The position numbers and the translations under genes are program-made. Below, in pieces: positions 9,635 to 16,424 of a stretch of 64,000 bases of DNA. The first letter of the stretch is position 1; every line of letters begins with the position of its first letter. The notes under the pieces are model-generated. The model did not search any database. It saw only the letters and a list, made by a program, of their open reading frames with translations, and was not told where the DNA came from. This DNA is from Longimicrobiaceae bacterium (GTDB lineage: Bacteria > Gemmatimonadota > Gemmatimonadetes > Longimicrobiales > Longimicrobiaceae), in assembly GCA_036375715.1 (NCBI GenBank), contig DASVBS010000064.1, positions 1 through 64,000 on the forward strand. The letters run 5' to 3'.

Positions 9635-11002
9635 TCAGGCTCGGAAGTTCTCCGCGTTCTCCTGAGCTGTCAACCCTCCTTCGGGGCTCTCGGCTTCGGC
9701 CTCCTCCTCCACCGTGAGTTCCTCGATCAGCGCCAGCACCTCCTCCGCCTCCTCCGGTCCGATGGCCGGAACTCGAAGCAGATCCTCGCGCTCCAGGTCG
9801 ATCACGTCGAAGAAAGTAGTATAGCCGGCGGCTTCCAGGGCCGCCAGTGTGGCCGGCCGGAGGTTGAGCTCGCGAAGCGGGAAGTCCGCGCTCTCGTACT
9901 CGTCGCCCCCCTCGCCCTCGCCTCCACCGAAGAGCGCGGCGTGCGCGCCCCGCTCCAGCCACTCACGCGACCCGAAGAGGTTGATCTCCCAACCGATCAG
10001 CTGCGAAGCCAAACGGACGTTCTGGCCATTGCGCCCGATCGCCAGCGAGAGCTGATCCTCGTCCACGATCGCGGTGATCACGCGCGCGTCGTAGTCCGAG
10101 ATCACCTTGGCCACCCGCGCCGGCGCAAGGGCGCGCTTGGCGAACACCTCGGGGTCCGGGTGCCAGGGCACGATGTCGATGCGCTCGCCGCCGAGCTCCT
10201 GCACCACGGCCCGCACGCGGGAGCCCTTGAGACCCACGCACGCGCCCACCGGGTCGATCGACTCGTCGCGCGACGACACCGCCAGCTTCGTGCGGCCGCC
10301 GACCTCGCGCGCCACCGCGCGGATCTCGACGATCCCCTGCTGGATTTCCGGAACCTCCAGCTTGAAGAGCGCGGCCACGAAGAGCGGGTCGGCGCGGGAC
10401 AGGATGATGCGCGGTCCCTTGGGCGTCTCCTCGACCTTCTTCAGCACCGCCCGGATGGACTCACCCTGGCGGAAACGCTCGCGCGGGTTCTGCTCCTTCC
10501 AGGGGATGATCGCGTCCGCCTCGCGGGTCCGGTTCAGCATCACCACCACCTTGCCCCGCTCCACTTGCTGAACCTCGCCGGACAGGAGCTCGCCCACTCG
10601 GCCGGCGTACTCCTCCATGATCTTCTGACGCTCGCCCTCGCGGACGCGCTGCAGCATTCGCTGCTTGGCCGCCATCACGGCGTTGCGCCCGAAGTCGGCA
10701 AACTCGACCGGCACCTCCTGCACGTCCCCGATCTCGAACTCCGGATCGTCCCACCGCGCCTCCTCGAGGGAGACCTCGCGGGAGGGATCCTCGACCTCAG
10801 CCACCACCTCCTTCAGCACGGTGATGTCGATCCGTCCGGTCTCCTCGTCGATCTCGATCTCGGCTTCGACGTTGGGGCCGAACCGGCGTGCGAGGGCAGC
10901 GAGGATCCCGTCCTTGATCAGGTCGTGGAGCTCCTCGCGCGAAATGTTCTTGTTGAGCGCGAGCTCCCGGAAAGCCGCGAGTATCTGGCTAGCGTTGTTC
11001 AT
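9635..11002 (-). CDS. nusA: Transcription termination/antitermination factor NusA
   Basis: Binds RNA polymerase and nascent RNA and modulates pausing. The 455 residues contain the N-terminal polymerase-binding domain (1-125), S1 (about 130-200, 'GEVQQVERGKVVVMLNRTRE') and two KH domains (about 225-345, with 'DPVGACVGLKGSRVRAVVQE' and 'AIGRNGQNVRLASQLIGWEI'). A helix-hairpin-helix repeat follows at the C-terminus ('LRVPAIGPEEAEEVLAL'), then an acidic tail. It is the second gene of the rimP operon. Confidence 0.97.
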   Translation of the reverse strand: MNNASQILAAFRELALNKNISREELHDLIKDGILAALARRFGPNVEAEIEIDEETGRIDITVLKEVVAEVEDPSREVSLEEARWDDPEFEIGDVQEVPVEFADFGRNAVMAAKQRMLQRVREGERQKIMEEYAGRVGELLSGEVQQVERGKVVVMLNRTREADAIIPWKEQNPRERFRQGESIRAVLKKVEETPKGPRIILSRADPLFVAALFKLEVPEIQQGIVEIRAVAREVGGRTKLAVSSRDESIDPVGACVGLKGSRVRAVVQELGGERIDIVPWHPDPEVFAKRALAPARVAKVISDYDARVITAIVDEDQLSLAIGRNGQNVRLASQLIGWEINLFGSREWLERGAHAALFGGGEGEGGDEYESADFPLRELNLRPATLAALEAAGYTTFFDVIDLEREDLLRVPAIGPEEAEEVLALIEELTVEEEAEAESPEGGLTAQENAENFRA

Positions 11003-11045
11003 GACTGTCGATCCTCGTGTGAATCCGGGGACTTCGCCGCGGCCC

Positions 11046-11552
11046 TCAGGTGCGGCGCCCCTCGCTACCCCAGCGAAACACCAAATTGGCCCGCGTCAGC
11101 TCCCGTCGCGGGATGTCGAGTTCCTCGCCATCCGGAAGCCGCAAGCGGATGGTTTCTGCATCTCCCTCGCCCTCGATCCCGAGCAGCTCGCCCTGCAGCT
11201 TGCGCGACCGGCCGGCGAGGGGCTGCTTACCCTGCAGCACCACCTCCCGGCCGGCAAAGCGCTCGAAATCCCTTCGGCGCACCAGCGGACGCTCCACTCC
11301 CGGCGACGACACCTCCAGCACATACGTCGCGGGCACCCGCTCGCTCGCTTCGAGCCGAGCCTCCAGAGCGCGGCTCACGCGGGCACAATCGTCCAGCGAG
11401 ACTCCGACGTCCTCCTCCCCCCCCGAGAGCCTGTCGATGCGAAGTCGGAGCACAGGCCGCCGGCTCGTTCCGCCCCGCTCGAGCTCCACCAGCTCGAACC
11501 CGAGCTCACCGAGACCAGCTTCGATCTCCTCCCTCAAATCCTGATCCGCCAC
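11046..11552 (-). CDS. rimP: Ribosome maturation factor RimP
   Basis: 30S maturation factor. The start chosen is GTG at 11550-11552 (VADQDLREEIEAGLGELGFE), preceded by a purine-rich GAGAGGGGGC, giving the usual N-terminus and 168 residues. The conserved 'YVLEVSSPGVERPLVRRRDF' lies near residue 75. The C-terminal SH3-like domain ends 'RANLVFRWGSEGRRT'. An in-frame ATG at 11642 would add 30 residues encoded by the leader hairpin and is probably not used. First gene of the nusA-infB operon. Confidence 0.93.
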   Translation of the reverse strand: MADQDLREEIEAGLGELGFELVELERGGTSRRPVLRLRIDRLSGGEEDVGVSLDDCARVSRALEARLEASERVPATYVLEVSSPGVERPLVRRRDFERFAGREVVLQGKQPLAGRSRKLQGELLGIEGEGDAETIRLRLPDGEELDIPRRELTRANLVFRWGSEGRRT

Positions 11553-11578
11553 GAGCCCCCTCTCAGCGGCACAACAAA

Positions 11579-11609
11579 TAAAAAAAGTGGGGCACCTGCT
11601 CCCCCACTT
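11579..11609 (-). terminator. Terminator-like hairpin in the rimP leader (candidate attenuator)
   Basis: An 8-bp stem AAGTGGGG (11585-11592) / CCCCACTT (11602-11609) is followed on the minus strand by a run of T residues (rc of 11580-11586). It lies between a good promoter and the rimP start, so it could attenuate the rimP-nusA-infB operon. It might instead simply terminate pgeF transcripts. Confidence 0.75.
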
Positions 11610-11661
11610 CCTGACGGCGGACTCCTTCAACGGTGCCCGCATTGCTCGCCGCTCACCCTTA

Positions 11662-11690
11662 AAGATACCAAAATTCGGTAAAATGGGCAA
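11662..11690 (-). promoter_or_regulatory. Sigma70-type promoter of the rimP-nusA-infB operon
   Basis: On the minus strand, TTGCCC (rc of 11685-11690), exactly 17 bp, then TATCTT (rc of 11662-11667). The predicted start near 11655 gives a leader of about 100 nt that carries the terminator hairpin. The surrounding sequence is locally AT-rich compared with its neighbours. Confidence 0.62.
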
Positions 11691-11767
11691 GCCGGCTGGG
11701 CACCGCCGAATACCTGGCCCCGAATACCAGGGCACAAGGCCAGGGAGCTTCCTCCAGCGCGATCACG

Positions 11768-12544
11768 CTAGGCGCGAACACCCAACACCGCCATCTGCCG
11801 ACCCGCGGAGCCACCTCGATGCGAGAAGAACGCCCCCGGGCCGCATCGTGTGCAGTGAGTGGATACACTCATCCGCCCCACGTCGATCCCCGCGGCAGCG
11901 GCGCGCTCGAGGACGACAGCCCGCAGATCGATCGGCTCCGGTCGGGACGGCGCCGGCTCGTTCGGGACGAGAGCCGCGTGTACTTCGGGCCCGACCTCGT
12001 AGCACTCGCCGCAGATGGATGGCCCGCAGTGCATCCAGAGCTCCGGCTCGCCCTCTCCCTGCCAGCGCCGCAACCGGTCGATCGCCCGCTCCACGACCCC
12101 CGCCGCAATCCCGCGCCACCCCGCGTGAACGAGTGCCACCGCCCGGATACGCACATCGACCAGGTAGACCGGCACACAATCGGCCACCGAGATGGTGAGC
12201 AGCACCCCGGGGGAACGGGTGAGGTGGCCGTCGTGTCCGTCGCCGATGAGCAGACCCGGCTCATCCGCTGGGCCGTGGGAACGTAGCTCCGCACCGTGCA
12301 CCTGACGGGAATGGACCACGCGCCGCATCCCGGTGGCGCGGCGGAGCCGTGACCATCGAGCCACCACCGCTCCCACCGGAGCCGCTCCGAAAAGGCCCAG
12401 GTCGAAGGGCTCCGCCTCGTCCCCGCGGCCGGTGATCCCCTGCACCAGCCACGGCATCCGCTCCAGCCATTCCGGATGCTGCCAGAGAGGGAGGTCACCG
12501 GCGGCACGGACCTCCTCCACCCGAGACACCGACAGCCGGCTCAC
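11768..12544 (-). CDS. pgeF: Peptidoglycan editing factor / purine nucleoside phosphorylase-like (YfiH, DUF152)
   Basis: Family members act on purine nucleosides and, in E. coli, guard peptidoglycan composition. The 258 residues show the family zinc-site motifs: 'VVHSRQVHGAEL' near 75, 'ISVADCVPVYLVD' near 118, 'ALVHAGWRGIAAGVVERAI' near 136 and 'CGPSICGECYEVGPEV' near 172. The start is GTG at 12542-12544, overlapping the stop of the phasin-like gene (GTGA). The rimP promoter follows it. Confidence 0.9.
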   Translation of the reverse strand: MSRLSVSRVEEVRAAGDLPLWQHPEWLERMPWLVQGITGRGDEAEPFDLGLFGAAPVGAVVARWSRLRRATGMRRVVHSRQVHGAELRSHGPADEPGLLIGDGHDGHLTRSPGVLLTISVADCVPVYLVDVRIRAVALVHAGWRGIAAGVVERAIDRLRRWQGEGEPELWMHCGPSICGECYEVGPEVHAALVPNEPAPSRPEPIDLRAVVLERAAAAGIDVGRMSVSTHCTRCGPGAFFSHRGGSAGRQMAVLGVRA

Positions 12545-12873
12545 TCCGTGACGATGATGTCACTCGGGCGATCGTCGGAGCCGGACGACGCCCCTTCCAG
12601 GCGGCTGACACGCTCCCGCAGCTCGGCCACTTCCTCGCGCAGCGCCTCGAGCTCGCGTCGGCTCACCACCTCGAGGCGCTCCCGCGCCTCCTCCAGCCCC
12701 GCCTGCAACCGCTCCGCGGCCCGCTGGACCGCCTGCTTCGCTCGATCCGCCGAGAGATCCCCCCGCTCGACCGCCTCCTCCAGCGTCTCCTCCACCGCCT
12801 CCTTGAAGGCCGTCAGGATCCCGATGCCGGTACGGATACCTTCGCCAATGCCGCCGCGACGCTCAGTGCTCAT
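12541..12873 (-). CDS. Phasin-like coiled-coil protein
   Basis: A 110-residue protein from the ATG at 12871-12873 (MSTERRGGIGEGIRTGIGIL); a TTG at 12897 would add eight residues. After a Gly-rich N-terminus it is nearly all charged helix with Glu/Arg/Ala/Leu heptads ('RAAERLQAGLEEARERLEVV', 'REEVAELRERVSRLEG'). It resembles the PhaF / poly(hydroxyalkanoate) granule-associated family. No PHA gene lies in this window, so a granule role is inferred weakly. It is translationally coupled to pgeF. Confidence 0.65.
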   Translation of the reverse strand: MSTERRGGIGEGIRTGIGILTAFKEAVEETLEEAVERGDLSADRAKQAVQRAAERLQAGLEEARERLEVVSRRELEALREEVAELRERVSRLEGASSGSDDRPSDIIVTE

Positions 12874-12914
12874 ATTCTCAGCCAAATTCTCCACCAAAGC
12901 GAAGGTCGTTTCGG

Positions 12915-13078
12915 GAATTACGAATTACGAATTACGAATTACTACCCTTTGTCATCCTGAGCGGAGCCCCGCAGGGGCGGAGCGAAGCATCGCACCAGGC
13001 ACCGTCGCCCGACGTGGTCCTTCTCCGGGCACAGGCGACAAGGCCGGCAGGTAATTCGTAATCCGTAATTCGTAATTC
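12915..13078. repeat. Heptad inverted-array element B (GAATTAC / GTAATTC)
   Basis: Four perfect GAATTAC units fill 12915-12942. After a 108-bp centre, four reverse-complement units fill 13051-13078 (GTAATTC, GTAATCC, GTAATTC, GTAATTC). The repeat word is the same as in element A at 1.05 kb. The centre holds CCGCAGGGGCG (12969-12979), the reverse complement of an 11-mer in the centre of element A. The right arm ends 3 bp from the murA stop codon; the left arm is about 40 bp from the phasin-like start. Confidence 0.92.
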
Positions 13079-13081
13079 GTA

Positions 13082-14377
13082 TCACTCTTCCCGCGAATCC
13101 TGCCTCTCGATCACCGCCCCCAGCGACCGCAGGCGCTCATCGATCCGCTCGTAGCCCCGCTCGATCTGGCCGATGTTGTAGATCTCGCTGGTCCCTTCGG
13201 CGCCGAGGGCCGCGATGAGCAGCCCCATGCCCGCGCGGATGTCGGGGGACTCGACGGTGGCGCCGTGGAGGCGTGACGGCCCGACGATCACCACGCGGTG
13301 CGGATCGCACAGGATGAGACGGGCCCCCATGGCGACCAGCTTGTCGGTGAAGAACATTCGCGACTCGAACATCTTCTCGTGGATCAGGATCGTGCCGTCG
13401 CACTGGGTCGCGGTGACCAGCGCGATGGAGGTCAGATCCGCGGGAAATGCCGGCCAGGGGCCATCGTCGATCTTCGGAATGTAGCCGCCCAGGTCGGTCT
13501 TTACCTTCCGCTCCTGGTCGGCGGGGATGAAGAGGTCCTTCCCCCGCTTCTCCGCCCGCACCCCCAACCGCTCGAAGCCGATCAGAGTCGAGTCCAGGTG
13601 CTGGATCGCGGCGTCCTCGATCAGGATCTCTCCCTGGGTCACCGCGGCCAGACCGATGAAGGAGCCCACCTCGATGTGATCGGAGGTGATGCGGAAGGTC
13701 CCCCCGCGCAGGCGCTCCACCCCCTGGATCTCCAGCGTATTGGTGCCGATCCCTGAGATCTCGCACCCCATCCCCACCAGCATGTGGCAGAGGTCCTGGA
13801 CGTGCGGCTCCGCGGCAGCGTTCCGCAGCCGCGTCGTCCCCTGCGCCAGCGCCGCCGCCATGATGGCGTTTTCGGTGCCGGTCACGCTCGGCTCGTCGAG
13901 GAAGATGTCCGCCCCCTTCAGTCGCCCGCGCGAACGCAGGCCAAACACCTGGCGTTCAAACCCCATTTCGGCGCCCAGGGCGCCGAGCGCCAGGAAGTGC
14001 GTGTCCATGCGACGGCGGCCGATCACGTCGCCGCCCGGCGGCGGCAGGTGCATCTGTCCGGTGCGCGCCACCATCGGACCGACCAGGAGGATCGACGCCC
14101 GGATGCGCGAGGCCTGGGCGGCCGCCAGCTGGGCCTGCCCCACGTTGCGGGCATGAATGCGCACCCGGTGATCGCCGATCCACTCCGTCTCCGCCCCGAG
14201 CGTCTGTATCAGCTCCAGCAGCGTCCGGACGTCGCGAATGTCCGGCACGTTCTCCAGGATCACCTCCTCCTCGGTCAGGAGGGCTGCGGCGATCATGGGT
14301 AGCGCGGCGTTCTTGTTACCCGCCGGGCGCACCGTTCCCCTCAATGGGCGTCCACCCTCCACAACGAACTTCGGCAC
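13082..14377 (-). CDS. murA: UDP-N-acetylglucosamine 1-carboxyvinyltransferase with Asp at the Cys115 position
   Basis: First committed step of peptidoglycan synthesis: enolpyruvyl transfer from PEP to UDP-GlcNAc. The start is GTG at 14375-14377 after AGGAGA, giving 431 residues beginning '[20 protein letters not shown]' with Lys in '[10 protein letters not shown]' near 22. The active-site loop reads '[14 protein letters not shown]': residue 117 is Asp where E. coli has Cys115. The C-terminal motifs '[16 protein letters not shown]' and '[16 protein letters not shown]' are present. Asp at this site is known to allow catalysis while preventing fosfomycin adduct formation. Confidence 0.96.
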   Translation of the reverse strand: MPKFVVEGGRPLRGTVRPAGNKNAALPMIAAALLTEEEVILENVPDIRDVRTLLELIQTLGAETEWIGDHRVRIHARNVGQAQLAAAQASRIRASILLVGPMVARTGQMHLPPPGGDVIGRRRMDTHFLALGALGAEMGFERQVFGLRSRGRLKGADIFLDEPSVTGTENAIMAAALAQGTTRLRNAAAEPHVQDLCHMLVGMGCEISGIGTNTLEIQGVERLRGGTFRITSDHIEVGSFIGLAAVTQGEILIEDAAIQHLDSTLIGFERLGVRAEKRGKDLFIPADQERKVKTDLGGYIPKIDDGPWPAFPADLTSIALVTATQCDGTILIHEKMFESRMFFTDKLVAMGARLILCDPHRVVIVGPSRLHGATVESPDIRAGMGLLIAALGAEGTSEIYNIGQIERGYERIDERLRSLGAVIERQDSREE

Positions 14378-14514
14378 CGGGTTCTCCTCTTCCTCGAATA
14401 CGGTCGCTGGGGCCGGCGGGCTGCACCTATGGCGCCCTCCGGGAGGTTCAGAATGAGTAGGCGACGGGAGCAAGGATCGTGCAAGCCTCCGGCGCGAATC
14501 GTCCGCACCGCGGC

Positions 14515-14544
14515 TTGACACTGTTTCCTCGCGCCGGGTAATTT
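14515..14544 (+). promoter_or_regulatory. Sigma70-type promoter of the P-II-like gene
   Basis: TTGACA (14515-14520), an 18-bp spacer and TAATTT (14539-14544) lie 57 bp before the GTG start of the P-II-like gene in the murA-divergent gap. The -35 is a perfect consensus match. Confidence 0.6.
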
Positions 14545-14600
14545 CGGGAGCATTCCCCGACCTCCTACCCGGGATTCGTGTACGACTTCGAGAGGCTCGC

Positions 14601-14987
14601 GTGCAACTCCTGATCGCCGTCATCAACCAGGAAGAGAAGCTCGACGAGATCCTCTCCGGACTGGTAGAGCTGGGCGTCACCGGTGCCACCATCATCAATA
14701 GCGAGGGCATGGGCCGGGTCCTCTCGCACGACATCCCGATATTCGCCGGCCTGGAAAACCTCGCCTCTTTCTCACGCCCGCAAAACCAGACGATTTTCAG
14801 CGTGATCCGCGAAGACGAGAAGGTCGACGCGGTCATCTCCCTGCTGCAGGAGATCTGCGGGAACCTCGAGGATCCCGCGACGGGTATCGTAGTGACGGTG
14901 CCAGTCAATCGGGTCGTTGGCCTGGCTCCGGAGCTCGGCCACGACGCCGCGGCGGAAGACCAGTCACGACTGCCCGCGGACGGCTGA
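14601..14987 (+). CDS. P-II-like regulatory protein
   Basis: A 128-residue protein starting at GTG 14601 ([20 protein letters not shown]) with the ferredoxin-like pattern of P-II relatives: '[20 protein letters not shown]' near residues 21-40 and a second half '[20 protein letters not shown]'. It lacks the Tyr-containing uridylylated T-loop motif of GlnB. The C-terminus adds a polar tail. Such proteins often sense nucleotides or small anions; the ligand is unknown here. It leads a plus-strand group with YtxH-like and phospholipase C-like genes. Confidence 0.62.
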   Translation: MQLLIAVINQEEKLDEILSGLVELGVTGATIINSEGMGRVLSHDIPIFAGLENLASFSRPQNQTIFSVIREDEKVDAVISLLQEICGNLEDPATGIVVTVPVNRVVGLAPELGHDAAAEDQSRLPADG

Positions 14988-15088
14988 AAAGCAGTGGTCA
15001 GCCGGGTCGCACCGGGCATGCGACATGCGCGACCAGGGGCGGACGAACGCACCCAGGGTGCACGGCAACCATCTTCGGAGGATGAAAC

Positions 15089-15460
15089 ATGGCGCGCCAG
15101 GACACGGTAGACTTTTTGACGGCTTTCGCGGTAGGAACCGTACTCGGAATCGGCGCCACCTTGCTTCTGACTCCGGAGCGCACGCCCAAGCAGAGGATCA
15201 TTCGCCAGCTCAAGCCGTACCGGAAGCAGATGCGCAAGAGCTACGTCCGGGCGCGCGACGCGGTGCGGGAGGGATCACAGGCGACAGGCGATCTGACCGC
15301 CGAGGTGGTGAGCGCCGGCAAGGAGCTTCTGGGTGAGTTCCGCCACGAGGTCGCCGGCATCCTCGACGATGCCCGGAAGGAACTGCGGGAGATGGTGCAG
15401 GAGCAGGTGAAGGAAATGTCACGCGGCCGCAAGCGCGCGCGGCGCAAGCTCGGGATGTAA
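15089..15460 (+). CDS. YtxH-domain envelope protein
   Basis: A 123-residue protein with a single Gly/Ala-rich hydrophobic segment '[16 protein letters not shown]' near residues 15-30, followed by a long basic amphipathic helix ('[20 protein letters not shown]') and the tail '[12 protein letters not shown]'. This is the YtxH (gas-vesicle-like/stress) architecture. The ATG at 15089 follows GGAGGATGAAAC, a clear Shine-Dalgarno. The gene ends 5 nt before the phospholipase C-like gene, so the two are probably co-transcribed. Confidence 0.7.
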   Translation: MARQDTVDFLTAFAVGTVLGIGATLLLTPERTPKQRIIRQLKPYRKQMRKSYVRARDAVREGSQATGDLTAEVVSAGKELLGEFRHEVAGILDDARKELREMVQEQVKEMSRGRKRARRKLGM

Positions 15461-15464
15461 CCCT

Positions 15465-16409
15465 GTGGCGCTGGCGATCGCGCTCACTTTCCTCGCTCTC
15501 ATCCTTCTCCCTGACGTGGCCTACGCCTGGGGGCCCGCCACGCACGTCTATCTCGGTCAGGGAGTACTCGAGTCGCTGCACCTGCTGCCGCAGGCGGTGC
15601 GAGCGCTGCTCGGGGCCTACCCCTACGACTTCCTCTACGGCTCCATGGCGGCGGACATCTCGCTCGCCAAGAAGTACGTTCCCGAGGGACGGCACTGCCA
15701 CCACTGGCACGTCGGCGAGGAAATCTACGAGACGGCGGATACCGACCGGCTGCGTGCCGTCGCGCTCGGCTACCTCGCCCACCTCGCCGGGGACACCATC
15801 GCCCACAACTTCTTCGTGCCGCGGCAGCTCCTGCTCACCTCCAGCAGCAAGGCGCTGGGGCATTCGTACTGGGAGCACCGCATGGACTACCAGTTGGGTG
15901 AGGGATACATGCGCCTCGCCCGCGAGGTGGTCATGGACCACGATCACTCGGCCGCGGACGCCCTCTTCGACCGGGTCCTATCGGCGACCCTCTTTTCCTT
16001 CCATACCAACCGGCGGATCTTCCGAGGGATGATCCGCTTCCAGGACAACGATCGCTGGCAGTCGGTCTTCTCCACCCTGCTGCAGAACTCGCGCTGGACC
16101 CTGACGCACGAGGAGATCGACGCCTACATCGTCCGCTCGTTCGACTACATCATCGACTACCTGACACGTCGGGGCGAGGCGGTGGCGGCGTCCCTCGATC
16201 CTATCGGCGACGAGAACCTCGCCCTCTCCAAGAAGATCCGCCGCATGGCGCTGAGGGAGAGAGCGACTCAGGATCGGGCGACCCTGCTCAGTATGGCGGA
16301 CGACTTCTTCCCTCTGCCCCCGGTGCTCTTTGGTCACTGGAAAAGCAGCGGGAAGCCGCTGCGCCCGCCGACCGAGGTCTACGAGCACCGCAACGGGGTC
16401 GAGGTGTAA
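15465..16409 (+). CDS. Zinc-dependent phospholipase C family secreted protein
   Basis: A 314-residue protein (GTG start at 15465). Residues 1-21 form a signal peptide ending 'DVAYA', so the mature chain would start 'WGPATHVYLG': the exposed N-terminal Trp plus His is the zinc ligand pattern of clostridial-type phospholipase C. Further candidate ligands are in 'HCHHWHVGEE' near 78, 'LAHLAGDTIAHNFF' near 105 and 'GHSYWEHRMDY' near 132. The substrate is not certain; many bacterial homologues are uncharacterised. Confidence 0.78.
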   Translation: MALAIALTFLALILLPDVAYAWGPATHVYLGQGVLESLHLLPQAVRALLGAYPYDFLYGSMAADISLAKKYVPEGRHCHHWHVGEEIYETADTDRLRAVALGYLAHLAGDTIAHNFFVPRQLLLTSSSKALGHSYWEHRMDYQLGEGYMRLAREVVMDHDHSAADALFDRVLSATLFSFHTNRRIFRGMIRFQDNDRWQSVFSTLLQNSRWTLTHEEIDAYIVRSFDYIIDYLTRRGEAVAASLDPIGDENLALSKKIRRMALRERATQDRATLLSMADDFFPLPPVLFGHWKSSGKPLRPPTEVYEHRNGVEV

Positions 16410-16424
16410 GCCGGGCGCAGCTCC

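Noticed and set aside
9309-9962. Minus-strand frame that might have been the missing YlxR
   Set aside because: It is out of frame over nusA and the L7Ae gene and shows only Gly/Arg-rich low-complexity sequence; no DUF448 motif.
9941-11581. Long plus-strand open frame opposite nusA and rimP
   Set aside because: Antisense shadow; low-complexity His/Asp/Leu composition and conflict with two certain genes.
11560-11770. tRNA gene before rimP (as metY in E. coli)
   Set aside because: No cloverleaf or T-loop consensus in this gap; only a promoter and terminator hairpin.
12915-13078. CRISPR array
   Set aside because: Units are 7 bases without spacers and form mirrored arms; no cas genes nearby.
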